Assembly: GCF_030864005.1 (NCBI RefSeq)
Contig: NZ_CP132976.1
Location: forward strand, 5,828,001-5,892,000
Direction of reading: 5' to 3'
Source of the DNA: Achromobacter seleniivolatilans
Lineage (GTDB): Bacteria > Pseudomonadota > Gammaproteobacteria > Burkholderiales > Burkholderiaceae_B
Length of the DNA: 64,000 nt
The position numbers and the translations under genes were made by a program. The notes under the pieces were generated by a model that saw only the letters and a program-made list of their open reading frames with translations, did not search any database and was not told the origin of the DNA. Shown here piece by piece: positions 27,302 to 36,697 of the stretch (positions are counted from its first letter, which is position 1; the number at the start of each line of letters is the position of its first letter).

Positions 27302-27316
27302 CGTTTGCTATAAACG
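27302..27316. promoter_or_regulatory. Inverted repeat upstream of the MBL/hydroxylase genes
   Basis: CGTTT-GCTAT-AAACG, perfect five-base arms in an AT-rich patch, 73 bases before the MBL gene start; flanking GCAATA and AATGC extend the symmetry with one gap. It probably marks the operator or promoter of the minus-strand aromatic catabolic genes. Confidence 0.4.
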
Positions 27317-27378
27317 AATGCCCTTGTTTTTACAGGGATTTCCCGGGGGTTTACGGGCCGTTGGACTGCCTTTTTGAC

Positions 27379-28206
27379 TCAGTTTCTTTGACATTTCGGG
27401 CAGTAATACGTAGCGCGCTGGCCCTGAACAAAGCGTCGGATCGGGGTGGCGCAGACGCGGCAGGGCAGCCCTTCGCGTTCATAGACCGCCGCGTGGATTT
27501 CAAAGTACGCGCCCGGTTCGCCGGTGGCGCCCACGTAGTCGCGCAAGGTGCTGCCGCCCGAGTTCAGCGCGTCTGCCAAGGTGGCGCGCACCATGTCGGC
27601 CAGCCGGTCGCAACGGGCAGGCGACAACTTATTGGCCGGCGTCTTGGGATTGATGCGCGCCCGGAACAAGCACTCCGATGCGTAAATATTGCCCACGCCA
27701 ACGACAGCCATGCCGGCCAGCAGCACTTGCTTGATGGCGGCGCTGTGGTTTTTAAAGTGCCGATGCAGCCAAGCGCCATCAAAGCGTGGATCGAAGGGTT
27801 CGATGCCCAGCTTGGCCAGCAGCGGGTGGGTATCAATGGGGCCGTCGGCCTCCGGGTGCCACAGCACGGCGCCGAATCGCCGGGGATCATGCAGCCGCAG
27901 CACGGCCTGGTCGAAAATCCATTCGACGTGGTCGTGCTTGCGCAGGAATTCGCCGGGAGCAACGCTGCGCAGCGACCCGGACATGCCCAGATGCACAATC
28001 TGGGTGCCGTGTTCAAATCGCAGCAGCAAATATTTGCCCCGGCGGGCGCATTCCAGCACGGCCCGGCCGCCGATCAGGTCGGGCAGGTCAGGCGGGATGG
28101 GCCACCGCATGCGGGATTCATGGACAACCAGGCGCGTCAGCGTCCGGCCGGTGATGACAGCGTCGATTCCTCGACGGGTAGTTTCGACTTCAGGCAGTTC
28201 CGGCAT
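27379..28206 (-). CDS. mutM: Formamidopyrimidine-DNA glycosylase (Fpg)
   Basis: A 275-residue DNA repair enzyme that excises 8-oxoguanine and nicks the abasic site. The start at 28206 gives the invariant N-terminus MPELPEVETTRRG, in which Pro2 is the catalytic nucleophile and Glu3 the general acid. Lys in the RGKYLLL loop, the helix-two-turn-helix (VGNIYASECLFRARINP) and the C-terminal zinc finger (CRVCATPIRRF ... YYCPKC) are all present. It is divergent from the TPR gene, with only 61 bases between starts, so the two share a promoter region. Confidence 0.97.
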   Translation of the reverse strand: MPELPEVETTRRGIDAVITGRTLTRLVVHESRMRWPIPPDLPDLIGGRAVLECARRGKYLLLRFEHGTQIVHLGMSGSLRSVAPGEFLRKHDHVEWIFDQAVLRLHDPRRFGAVLWHPEADGPIDTHPLLAKLGIEPFDPRFDGAWLHRHFKNHSAAIKQVLLAGMAVVGVGNIYASECLFRARINPKTPANKLSPARCDRLADMVRATLADALNSGGSTLRDYVGATGEPGAYFEIHAAVYEREGLPCRVCATPIRRFVQGQRATYYCPKCQRN

Positions 28207-28267
28207 GAGCCAGTGTAAGATCATCAATTGCGTGTACGAAGATTGTGCCATCAACCGGACGGGCCGC

Positions 28268-30091
28268 GTGAAGTCGTCTTTCAAACAAATGAATATCGGG
28301 ATCGCCGCGCTGGCGCTTGCGCTGGCAACAGGTTTTGCGCTGCCGGCCCAGGCGGCCGACAGCCGGACGCGTGATGCGACCGGGCCGCGTATGGCCCCGC
28401 AGAACCGCCAGCCTGAAACAGAGGTGATCCGCCTGCGTCCAGGGCAACTACCTTATGTCTCGCTGACCGCAGACATCTTCTATCGCGTACTCGCGTCGGA
28501 GATCGCCGCTCAGCGGGGCATGTACGGAACGGCAGCGACCACCATGGTTGGGCTTGCCCGGGACACGGGCGACCCCCGTCTGGCCCGCCGCGGCCTGGAA
28601 TTCCAATTGGCGGGCGGCAATCTGGCCGGAGCGCTGGAAGCCTCGCGCGTCTGGGCACGGCTGTCGCCCAACGACGTCGAGGCGAGTTCCACTGAGCTCG
28701 CGTTGGCTGCCGCCAATGGGCAGACCAAAGGGTTGGCTCAGGCGCTGCGCAACCGGATTGACGCGTCGCGCGACAAACCGGCGGCGATCGGCCAGGCTCT
28801 GGCAGTCCTCAGCCGCCTGAACGACCGCCGTTTGGCTCTGCGCATTCTTGATGAGTCCTTGAGCGACAGCGTGCGCAAACTGCCGGCCGCCCATTTGGCG
28901 CTGGCCGACGTGGCTTCCGCCGCGGGCGACTACGAACGCGCCGCGCAGGAAGCCCGCGCCGCGCTTGCGGCCGACCCCAAGTCCGAACCCGCCGCCCAGC
29001 GCGTGCTGGAATACGGTTCCAAGGTGGACCCGCAGCGCGCCCAGACCGAAGCGCGCGCCTTCATCAACCGCAATCCCAGCGCCCGCAAGGTGCGCTTGAT
29101 GCTGGCCGGCCAATTGGCTGACAGCGGCGACTACAACGGCGCGCTGGCGGAATTGCAGGCCATGTCGCGCCGTTCGCCGGAAGATTTCGACCTGCTCTTC
29201 ATGCAGGCCCAACTGGCATACAAGGCAGGTCAACTGCCCCAGGCCAAGACGCTGCTTCAGCAGTACCTGGACGTGCAGACCCAGCGCCAACGGGCAACCG
29301 TGCCGGGCGCCACGGATGCCGGGGCTGCTGCCGCCGATGCGCATGTGCTGTTGGCCCGTATCGCCGAGGACCAAGGCAATTTCGACGAAGCCATCAACGA
29401 ACTCGGCCGCATTGATGACCCGACCCTGCGCTATTCCGTGCGCATGCGTCAGGCCGCGTTGCGCGCCAAGAGCGGCCGCGTCGACGACGCGCTCGCCATG
29501 ATTGACGCCGCAGGCCCTCAGGATGAAGAAGAGCGCACTCTGGGCGTGCTGACCAAGGCGCAGATCCTGCGCGACGCCGATCGCGTGGGCCAGGCTGTGA
29601 CCACGCTGGAAGCCGCCGACAAGGCCTTGCCCGACACGGTCGAGATCAAATACGAACTGGCAATGTTGTACGAGCGTCAGAATCGTCTGGCCGATCTCGA
29701 ACGTATGCTGCGCCAGGTCATTGCGCTAGATCCGGAACATGCGCACGCCTACAACGCGCTGGGGTACACGCTGGCTGATCACAATCAGCGTCTGCCCGAA
29801 GCGCTGGACCTGATCACGCAGGCGCTGGAACTCTCGCCCAATGATCCCTTCATCCTGGATAGCATGGGATGGGTCAAGTTCCGCATGGGTGAATCTGAAT
29901 CCGCCGCGCAGTATCTGCGCCGTGCCTACAGCGTGCGCCCGGAAGCCGACATTGCCGCCCACTTGGCCGAAGTGCTGTGGACTCAAGGTAAGCGTGATCA
30001 GGCAACTGAGCTGCTGCGTGCCGCACTGATGAAAGATCCCAAGAACAAGACCGTCCTGGACGTTGTGAAGCGCCTGGGGGTTGGTCTGTGA
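28268..30091 (+). CDS. TPR-repeat exported protein
   Basis: About 607 residues. GTG 28268 is preferred because it gives a signal peptide with lysines before the hydrophobic core (KSSFKQMNIGIAALALALATGFALPAQA); ATG 28289 is the alternative. After a non-repetitive region at about 60-90, helical tetratricopeptide repeats run to the end, clearest in AHAYNALGYTLADHNQRLPEAL and PFILDSMGWVKFRMGESESA. Its stop overlaps lolB by GTGA, the common betaproteobacterial order. A scaffold role for outer-membrane or lipoprotein biogenesis is inferred from context. Confidence 0.88.
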   Translation: MKSSFKQMNIGIAALALALATGFALPAQAADSRTRDATGPRMAPQNRQPETEVIRLRPGQLPYVSLTADIFYRVLASEIAAQRGMYGTAATTMVGLARDTGDPRLARRGLEFQLAGGNLAGALEASRVWARLSPNDVEASSTELALAAANGQTKGLAQALRNRIDASRDKPAAIGQALAVLSRLNDRRLALRILDESLSDSVRKLPAAHLALADVASAAGDYERAAQEARAALAADPKSEPAAQRVLEYGSKVDPQRAQTEARAFINRNPSARKVRLMLAGQLADSGDYNGALAELQAMSRRSPEDFDLLFMQAQLAYKAGQLPQAKTLLQQYLDVQTQRQRATVPGATDAGAAAADAHVLLARIAEDQGNFDEAINELGRIDDPTLRYSVRMRQAALRAKSGRVDDALAMIDAAGPQDEEERTLGVLTKAQILRDADRVGQAVTTLEAADKALPDTVEIKYELAMLYERQNRLADLERMLRQVIALDPEHAHAYNALGYTLADHNQRLPEALDLITQALELSPNDPFILDSMGWVKFRMGESESAAQYLRRAYSVRPEADIAAHLAEVLWTQGKRDQATELLRAALMKDPKNKTVLDVVKRLGVGL

Positions 30092-30690
30092 GGGCAGGGC
30101 TGCAAGGCGTGCGCAATATCCCGGCTGTAATGCGCTGGGCGTTGATGGCAATGCTGGCCTTTGCGCTGGCGGCTTGCACGACCACGCCCAAGCCGATCGA
30201 GGGCGCGAGCCCCGACGCGTTTTCCCGCATTGGCCGCTTCGCCATCACGGTTAACGAAGAAAGCGGCAAGCAAAATGCGGTGCAAGGCGGCTTTTCGTGG
30301 TCGGACGATGGGCGGCGCTACATATTGGATCTGACGAACCCCCTGGGTTCAACGGAAGCCCGCGTGGAAGGGCAGCCCGGCGCGGCCAGCCTGACCAAGG
30401 CGGACGGCACGCGTCTGGTAGCCGATAACCCCGACGCCTTGGCCGAAGACGCCTTTGGCAGCAGCATGCCGGTCTCTGGTCTGCGTGACTGGCTGCGCGG
30501 CAAGCTGCCAGCAGAGCCTGAGGCGTCGGAAGTGTCGCGCGATGAGCTCGGCCGCCCCGCCGCGTTCGAGCAAGGCGGCTGGCGCGTCAGACTGTCACGC
30601 TACGACGTCTTGGGGCCGCAACTTCTGGTTCTGGAACGCCAGGAGCCGGGCCGCCGCATCATGGTGCGGCTGGTCGTCAACCAATCCTGA
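30088..30690 (+). CDS. lolB: Outer-membrane lipoprotein insertion protein LolB
   Basis: A 200-residue lipoprotein that receives lipoproteins from LolA and inserts them into the outer membrane. Start at the GTG overlapping the TPR stop; the lipobox is LAAC with the acylated Cys30. The mature part shows the LolB beta-barrel text FSRIGRFAITVNEESGKQNAVQGGFSWS and the closing RRIMVRLVVNQ. ATG 30130 would give a shorter signal peptide. lolB-ispE-tRNA-Gln-prs is a conserved arrangement. Confidence 0.9.
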   Translation: MRAGLQGVRNIPAVMRWALMAMLAFALAACTTTPKPIEGASPDAFSRIGRFAITVNEESGKQNAVQGGFSWSDDGRRYILDLTNPLGSTEARVEGQPGAASLTKADGTRLVADNPDALAEDAFGSSMPVSGLRDWLRGKLPAEPEASEVSRDELGRPAAFEQGGWRVRLSRYDVLGPQLLVLERQEPGRRIMVRLVVNQS

Positions 30691-30698
30691 TAGTTCTG

Positions 30699-30730
30699 TT
30701 GATGCCGGGCCCGAGCGGGCCCGGCATCAA
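30699..30730. other. Perfect 14-base-pair hairpin between lolB and ispE
   Basis: TTGATGCCGGGCCC / GGGCCCGGCATCAA with loop GAGC. There is no T run after it, so it is not a classical terminator; it may stabilise the upstream mRNA end, act as an attenuator, or require Rho. Confidence 0.6.
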
Positions 30731-30785
30731 CACGTCTGGCGCCGCATCGCTAGAATGAGGGCTTGTCCCGCACTGGTTGTCTTTC

Positions 30786-31685
30786 GTGACTCTGTATGAC
30801 GTCCCCGCTCCCGCCAAGCTGAATCTGTTTCTGCACGTTGTGGGCCGCCGCGCCGACGGCTATCACTTGCTGCAAACGGTCTTTCGCTTTATTGATCTGT
30901 GCGACACCCTGCACTTTGATTTGCGCACCGACGGCGTCATCAGCCGGGCTGCGGAGCTGCCCGGTGTATCCGAAGCCGATGATCTGACCCTACGCGCGGC
31001 CCGAGCCTTGCAGCAAGCCACGGGAACGCGCCAAGGCGTGCAGATCGGGCTGGAAAAGCGCATTCCGCAAGGCGGGGGATTAGGCGGCGGGTCCAGCGAT
31101 GCCGCCACGGTGCTGATCGCATTGAACAAAATGTGGGCTACGGGGCTATCCCGCCAGGAACTCATGGCGCTAGCGTTGCCGCTGGGCGCGGATGTGCCGG
31201 TCTTTGTGTTTGGGCAGTCGGCATTTGCAGAAGGCGTCGGTGAAGATCTGACTGCCGTGACGCTCCCTGATCGCGCTTATCTGGTGGCGCAGCCGGACAT
31301 AAGCGTGCCGACAGTAGGAATATTTTCAGCACCCGATTTGACAAGGGATACTTCTTCCATCACAATAGCGGACTTTCTTGCTTCGCCTAATTTTTGCTTT
31401 GGCAAAAATGATTTGGAGCCGGTAGTTCACCGCCTTTATCCTGAAGTTTTAAGGGCCGCGCGGTGGCTTGCTGAGCAGGGCATACCTGTTCGCATGTCGG
31501 GATCTGGTGCATGTTTATTCACCGAGTTTTCCGAACTTTCCGAAGCCGTTTTGGCAAAAGCAGAAATATCCGCTATAATGCGCGGCGCTGTTGAAACAAA
31601 CAGCACAACGCATCCAGGGTTTCGGTTAGTGCAGGCTTGTACTGGTTTAACTGAACATCCGTTGCGGAATTGGATTGCAAGATAG
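30786..31685 (+). CDS. ispE: 4-diphosphocytidyl-2-C-methyl-D-erythritol kinase
   Basis: A 299-residue GHMP kinase of the MEP isoprenoid pathway. GTG 30786 gives VTLYDVPAPAKLNLFLHVVG; TTG 30777 is an alternative. The ATP loop is PQGGGLGGGSSDAATVL and the C-terminal GHMP motif MSGSGACLFTEF. The last 400 bases are far more AT-rich than the rest; this coincides with a strong promoter inside the coding sequence for the tRNA that begins one base after the ispE stop. Family conservation of the C-terminus suggests the gene is intact. Confidence 0.95.
   Translation: MTLYDVPAPAKLNLFLHVVGRRADGYHLLQTVFRFIDLCDTLHFDLRTDGVISRAAELPGVSEADDLTLRAARALQQATGTRQGVQIGLEKRIPQGGGLGGGSSDAATVLIALNKMWATGLSRQELMALALPLGADVPVFVFGQSAFAEGVGEDLTAVTLPDRAYLVAQPDISVPTVGIFSAPDLTRDTSSITIADFLASPNFCFGKNDLEPVVHRLYPEVLRAARWLAEQGIPVRMSGSGACLFTEFSELSEAVLAKAEISAIMRGAVETNSTTHPGFRLVQACTGLTEHPLRNWIAR
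31551..31579 (+). promoter_or_regulatory. Promoter of tRNA-Gln inside ispE
   Basis: TTGGCA (31551-31556), a 17-base spacer and a perfect TATAAT (31574-31579), followed by the GC-rich discriminator GCGCGGC typical of stringently controlled stable-RNA promoters. It lies about 110 bases before the tRNA and inside the ispE reading frame. Confidence 0.8.
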
Positions 31686-31686
31686 T

Positions 31687-31763
31687 TGGGGAGTCGCCAA
31701 GCTGGTTAAGGCACCGGATTTTGATTCCGGCATGCGAAGGTTCGAATCCTTCTTCCCCAGCCA
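31687..31763 (+). tRNA. tRNA-Gln (anticodon TTG)
   Basis: A complete cloverleaf of 77 bases including encoded CCA. Acceptor TGGGGAG pairs with TTCCCCA, discriminator G; anticodon stem CCGGA/TCCGG holds loop TTTTGAT with anticodon TTG at 31721-31723; the T arm GAAGG TTCGAAT CCTTC is standard. It follows the ispE stop by one base and is followed by a rho-independent terminator. Confidence 0.97.
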
Positions 31764-31776
31764 ACCGAATACATAC

Positions 31777-31829
31777 AAAAGCTGTTGAACACGCCTGTAA
31801 GACACTGGCCCGGGTTCAGCAGCTTTTTT
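31777..31829 (+). terminator. Rho-independent terminator after tRNA-Gln
   Basis: AAAAGCTGTTGAAC (31777-31790) pairs with GTTCAGCAGCTTTT (31814-31827), with one G-U pair, and ends in six T residues. The loop is long (23 bases). It separates the tRNA unit from prs. Confidence 0.85.
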
Positions 31830-31914
31830 ATTTTCCGGGTCCGTTGTTGCATTACCGTGCACCACCCTCGCATCATCTCGTTAGTGTCTTAAAACGACCA
31901 TCGCATCATCCATC

Positions 31915-32865
31915 ATGGCAAACGATAGCTTCATGATCTTCACGGGCACGGCCAACACTCGGCTGGCCGTGGACGTAGTCAACCACCTCGATATGTCCCT
32001 GGGCAAGATGACCGTCGGTCGCTTCTCGGACGGCGAAGTGATGGTCGAAATCAACGAGAACGTGCGTGGCAAGGACGTCTTCGTCCTGCAGCCCACCTGT
32101 GCTCCTACCAATGACAACCTGATGGAAATCATGGTGATGGTCGATGCACTGCGCCGCGCTTCGGCCGGCCGCATCACCGCCGCGATTCCCTATTTTGGCT
32201 ATGCCCGCCAAGACCGCCGCCCGCGTTCGGCGCGCGTGGCCATCTCGGCCAAGGTTGTGGCCAACATGTTGCAAGTGGCTGGCGTTGACCGCGTCCTGAC
32301 GATGGACCTGCACGCTGACCAGATCCAGGGCTTTTTCGATATCCCCGTGGATAACATCTACGCCGGTCCGATCTTGCTGGGCGACATCTGGCGCCGCAAT
32401 TTCTCGAACCTGGTCGTGGTGTCTCCGGACATCGGCGGCGTGGTTCGCGCTCGTGCGCTGGCCAAGCAGCTGGAAGCCGATCTGGCCATCATCGACAAGC
32501 GCCGTCCGCGCGCCAACGTGTCGGAAGTGATGAACATCATCGGTGAAGTCGACGGCCGCACCTGCATCATCATGGACGATATGGTCGACACCGCTGGCAC
32601 GCTGTGCAAGGCGGCCCAGGCTTTGAAGGACCGCGGCGCCGGCGCCGTTTACGCCTATTGCACGCACCCCGTGCTGTCGGGCGGCGCCATTGACCGCATT
32701 GAAGCGTCGGAACTGGACGAACTGGTCGTCACCGACACGATTCCGCTCTCCGAGCAAGGCCAGGCCAGCGGCAAAATCCGCCAGCTGTCGTGCGCCGCGC
32801 TGCTGGGCGAGACCATTCTGCGTATTTCCAACGCGGAATCGGTCAGCTCGCTGTTTGTCGACTGA
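31915..32865 (+). CDS. prs: Ribose-phosphate pyrophosphokinase
   Basis: A 316-residue cytoplasmic enzyme making PRPP from ribose 5-phosphate and ATP for nucleotide, histidine and tryptophan synthesis. Diagnostic regions: [10 protein letters not shown] at the N-terminus, [20 protein letters not shown], the Mg/ribose motif [14 protein letters not shown], and the PRPP loop [13 protein letters not shown]. Length matches the family. It follows the tRNA terminator and precedes rplY, separated by a hairpin. Confidence 0.98.
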   Translation: MANDSFMIFTGTANTRLAVDVVNHLDMSLGKMTVGRFSDGEVMVEINENVRGKDVFVLQPTCAPTNDNLMEIMVMVDALRRASAGRITAAIPYFGYARQDRRPRSARVAISAKVVANMLQVAGVDRVLTMDLHADQIQGFFDIPVDNIYAGPILLGDIWRRNFSNLVVVSPDIGGVVRARALAKQLEADLAIIDKRRPRANVSEVMNIIGEVDGRTCIIMDDMVDTAGTLCKAAQALKDRGAGAVYAYCTHPVLSGGAIDRIEASELDELVVTDTIPLSEQGQASGKIRQLSCAALLGETILRISNAESVSSLFVD

Positions 32866-32936
32866 CGCTTTTCGCGTCGGCCGGTCACAGCCAACCCTAT
32901 TTTTGCACCTTGCTGGTCGCGGCAAGGCGCAAGCAA

Positions 32937-32961
32937 CACGGCGCGCATGTTGCGCGCCGTG
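32937..32961. terminator. Hairpin between prs and rplY
   Basis: CACGGCGCGCA / TGCGCGCCGTG, perfect 11-base-pair stem with loop TGT, followed by CCTTTAAG. The T tract is weak, so partial termination or mRNA end stabilisation is likely. Confidence 0.55.
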
Positions 32962-33008
32962 CCTTTAAGCGGTGAAGCCTCTTCACCCTATTGTTTTTGG
33001 AGTTATCC

Positions 33009-33623
33009 ATGAAATTCATCGCCACTGCGCGTAGCGTCCAGGGATCGAGTGCGAGCCGCCGCCTGCGCATCGCCGGCCGCGTTCCCGCCATTGTTTATGG
33101 TGGTACGGCTGCCCCCCTGAATATCGAACTCGACCACAACGAGATCTACCACGCGCTGCGTAAGGAAGAATTCCACGCATCGATCCTGCAAATGCAGCTC
33201 GAAGGCGCCAAGGAAGAACAAGTTCTGCTGCGTTCGGTTCAATGGCACGCCTACAAGCAACAAGTCCTGCACGTTGACTTCCAGCGCGTTGACGCCAACC
33301 AAGCCCTGCGTACCAAGGTGCCGCTGCACTTTGTGAACGCTGAAATCTCGCCGGCCGTGAAGCTGTCGGGCGCCATCATCAGCCACGTGACCACCGAACT
33401 GGAAATCACCTGCCTGCCGAAGGCTCTGCCCCAGTTCATCGAAGTCGACCTGACCAACATCCTGGCTGGCGCTTCGATCCACCTGGCTGACATCAAGCTG
33501 CCCATGGGCGTGACGTACGTCCCCCACGGTGGTGAAGACAACCCGCTGCTGGCTGCCGCCATCGTCAAGGGTGGCGCTGCCGCCGACGAAGCCGACGCCG
33601 CTCCGGCTGCTCCCGCCGCCTAA
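33009..33623 (+). CDS. rplY: Large ribosomal subunit protein bL25 (Ctc type)
   Basis: A 204-residue long-form L25 binding 5S rRNA. The N-terminal L25 domain ([30 protein letters not shown]) is followed by the Ctc C-terminal domain and an alanine-rich tail after EADAAPAAP. Start ATG 33009 lies behind a GGAG site. The prs-rplY-pth order is conserved in Gram-negative bacteria. Confidence 0.97.
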   Translation: MKFIATARSVQGSSASRRLRIAGRVPAIVYGGTAAPLNIELDHNEIYHALRKEEFHASILQMQLEGAKEEQVLLRSVQWHAYKQQVLHVDFQRVDANQALRTKVPLHFVNAEISPAVKLSGAIISHVTTELEITCLPKALPQFIEVDLTNILAGASIHLADIKLPMGVTYVPHGGEDNPLLAAAIVKGGAAADEADAAPAAPAA

Positions 33624-33666
33624 GTTCTGCCGGAAAGCCCTTGGGCTTTCCTGCGGCTTATGCTCG

Positions 33667-33703
33667 AAACCCTGCGTGTGCATTTGCATGCGCAGGGTTT
33701 TTT
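33667..33703 (+). terminator. Rho-independent terminator after rplY
   Basis: AAACCCTGCG (33667-33676) pairs with CGCAGGGTTT (33691-33700), with partial inner pairing, then a T run to 33703. A second short hairpin, GAAAGCCC / GGGCTTTC, lies just upstream. Confidence 0.85.
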
Positions 33704-33722
33704 GGTTTAAACACCCTCCATC

Positions 33723-34319
33723 ATGTCTATTCCCATACGCCTCATCGTGGGATTGGGTAACCCCGGTCCTGACTACGAAACCACCCGGCACAATGCCGGT
33801 TTTTGGCTGGCCGACCATCTGGCGGACGATCTGCGCACTTCTTTTGCGCTTGAGAAGTCATTTTTCGGCATGGTGGCCAAGTCGCGCCTGGGCGCGGACA
33901 ACGTGCTGCTGCTCAAGCCCAACACGTATATGAACCGGTCCGGCCAAGCGGTTGGCGCGCTGGCGCGCTTCTACAAGTTTGAGCCTGAGCAAGTGCTGGT
34001 GTTGCACGACGAACTGGATCTTTTGCCCGGCCAGGTGAAGCTCAAGCAAGGCGGCGGCCACGCGGGTCATAACGGTCTGAAAGATATTCAAGCGGTGCTG
34101 GGCAGTCCCAATTTCTGGCGACTGCGCATTGGCATCGGCCATCCGCGTACATTGAATCTGGCTCAACAAGTGGCGGACTTCGTGCTGCATCCGCCGCGCC
34201 GTGAAGAACAAAAAGAGATCGAAGCCGTGATCGACCGCTGCCGTGCCGTCGTGCCAGCAATGTTGGCTGGCGACTTCGCGCTGGCTACGCGTCAGCTGCA
34301 TAGCGGCAACACGGCCTGA
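33723..34319 (+). CDS. pth: Peptidyl-tRNA hydrolase
   Basis: A 198-residue esterase recycling tRNA from prematurely released peptidyl-tRNA. Catalytic region [19 protein letters not shown] contains the essential His and Asn; the [15 protein letters not shown] and [28 protein letters not shown] blocks are complete. Its TGA overlaps the ATG of the next gene by one base (TGATG), implying coupled translation. Confidence 0.98.
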   Translation: MSIPIRLIVGLGNPGPDYETTRHNAGFWLADHLADDLRTSFALEKSFFGMVAKSRLGADNVLLLKPNTYMNRSGQAVGALARFYKFEPEQVLVLHDELDLLPGQVKLKQGGGHAGHNGLKDIQAVLGSPNFWRLRIGIGHPRTLNLAQQVADFVLHPPRREEQKEIEAVIDRCRAVVPAMLAGDFALATRQLHSGNTA

Positions 34320-35098
34320 TGACTGATAACCGCCAGTCTCCCGCCCGATCGAAGACGCGCTTTCGCAGCGAGATCGTCGACTTCTGGCGTTTTATTCGCC
34401 ACCCGCATCCTGTTTCAAGGCTGCCCGGACGCGCGGCAAGCAGTGGGCTGGTGGCGGACTGGTGGCCGGGTATCACGCCTGGGCGGCTGTTTGCCTGGGC
34501 CGCGCTGCTCTGGGCGGTGAATCTATTTGCGCTTGGCCCTGTCGCCGTGGCCGCCGCCGGAATGGCAGGCGTAACTCACCGGCTGGACCCGGCAAATATC
34601 CCGTGGCTGACTGCTGTGTTGTGGGCGCCGCTGGTCGAAGAGATGTTGTTCCGCTACGGGTTGCGGCGGCCGCGCCAAGCGCTGTGGCTGATCCCGGCGA
34701 TGCTGCCCGTGGTGCTGTGGGGGCCCAAGCTCTGGACAGGGCTGTTGCTGGCCGCATTCGTGATCCTGGCATGTTGGGGCGCCCGTCACCGCGCCGAGCC
34801 CCTGAAGGGCTGGGATACGAACTGGCGGCGCTACTATCTGAACCACTATGGATGGGTGTTTCATCTGGTCGCCCTGACATTTGCAGCCGTTCACTTGACC
34901 AATTTTGTCTACGGCAAGGTGCCTTACTGGTTACTGCCCTTGTTGGTGCTGCCGCAATGGCTGACCGGACTGGTGCTGGGCTGGATGCGGGTGCGGCGCG
35001 GCATTGGCGCCGCCATGCTTTTGCACGCGACTTTCAACGCCGGCCCCATTTTGATGATCTGGGCCATCATGCGCTGGGTCCCTGCGGCCGCAAGTTAG
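34319..35098 (+). CDS. CPBP-family intramembrane protease-like protein
   Basis: A 259-residue protein with about six membrane helices. The glutamate-protease motifs of the CPBP (Abi/Rce1) family are all seen: Glu107-Glu108 to Arg112 (EEMLFR), Phe188 to His192 (FAAVH), and His236 to Asn240 (HATFN). It is translationally coupled to pth. Bacterial members are linked to peptide maturation or self-immunity but most have no known substrate; nothing nearby encodes an obvious peptide partner. Confidence 0.85.
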   Translation: MTDNRQSPARSKTRFRSEIVDFWRFIRHPHPVSRLPGRAASSGLVADWWPGITPGRLFAWAALLWAVNLFALGPVAVAAAGMAGVTHRLDPANIPWLTAVLWAPLVEEMLFRYGLRRPRQALWLIPAMLPVVLWGPKLWTGLLLAAFVILACWGARHRAEPLKGWDTNWRRYYLNHYGWVFHLVALTFAAVHLTNFVYGKVPYWLLPLLVLPQWLTGLVLGWMRVRRGIGAAMLLHATFNAGPILMIWAIMRWVPAAAS

Positions 35099-35194
35099 CG
35101 GGGCCGCATCCCCGGCGTTGACCGAAGAAGCCATTCGGCCAGCCGGGGTAAACTAGAACGTTAACGATCAATACCGTACTTACACAGGATTCCC

Positions 35195-36286
<1,092 letters not shown>

Positions 36287-36321
36287 TGCCATCAGGCCCT
36301 GGGCCTGAGCACGCATAAAAC

Positions 36322-36357
36322 AAAGCTCTCCGCAGATATTGCGGAGAGCTTTTTTTA
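36322..36357 (+). terminator. Rho-independent terminator after ychF
   Basis: AAAGCTCTCCGCA (36322-36334), loop GATAT, TGCGGAGAGCTTT (36340-36352), then more T residues. A perfect 13-base-pair stem, one of the strongest in the window. Confidence 0.92.
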
Positions 36358-36571
36358 TCTTCAGGGATTGCCTGTTCCCCAACGCTTGGGCGACCAAGAC
36401 ATCGCTTCGGGCTGACCACTCATCGATACCGAGCGCGAATTCAGAAATTTCCTACTGACTAGTGTCAATCAGATCTCTATAGTGGTGCGCTTCCGTCGCG
36501 AATCGCCTGCGGACTGCGCAAGTCCGGGCAACGATGGGCAATTGATGTCATCAACAAGTGATCAGAGAGAT

Positions 36572-36697
36572 ATGAAAGCCTGGGCAGTCCGCATTGTGTG
36601 CGTGAGCTTGACGCTGTGCGCGCTGCTTCTGGTGTCCACCTCCTGGACCGGTCCGCACTTCGGATTGTGCGAACAGGATCGCGCAGCGGCACACTAG
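36572..36697 (+). CDS. Possible 41-residue small hydrophobic protein
   Basis: ATG 36572 follows the purine stretch AGAGAGA and opens a 41-residue frame, MKAWAVRIVCVSLTLCALLL then VSTSWTGPHFGLCEQDRAAAH. It has a positive N-terminus and a 17-residue hydrophobic core, so it could be a membrane miniprotein or a short secreted peptide. It ends four bases into the MarR gene's convergent 3' end. No family is recognised; it may be chance. Confidence 0.35.
   Translation: MKAWAVRIVCVSLTLCALLLVSTSWTGPHFGLCEQDRAAAH

Noticed and set aside
27689..28267. In-frame upstream extension of the TPR gene to 27689 or 28205
   Set aside because: It runs antisense through mutM and would bury the signal peptide.
31290..31680. 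AT-rich end of ispE as the edge of an island inserted at tRNA-Gln
   Set aside because: No integrase or duplicated tRNA end; the embedded tRNA promoter and conserved IspE C-terminus explain the composition.
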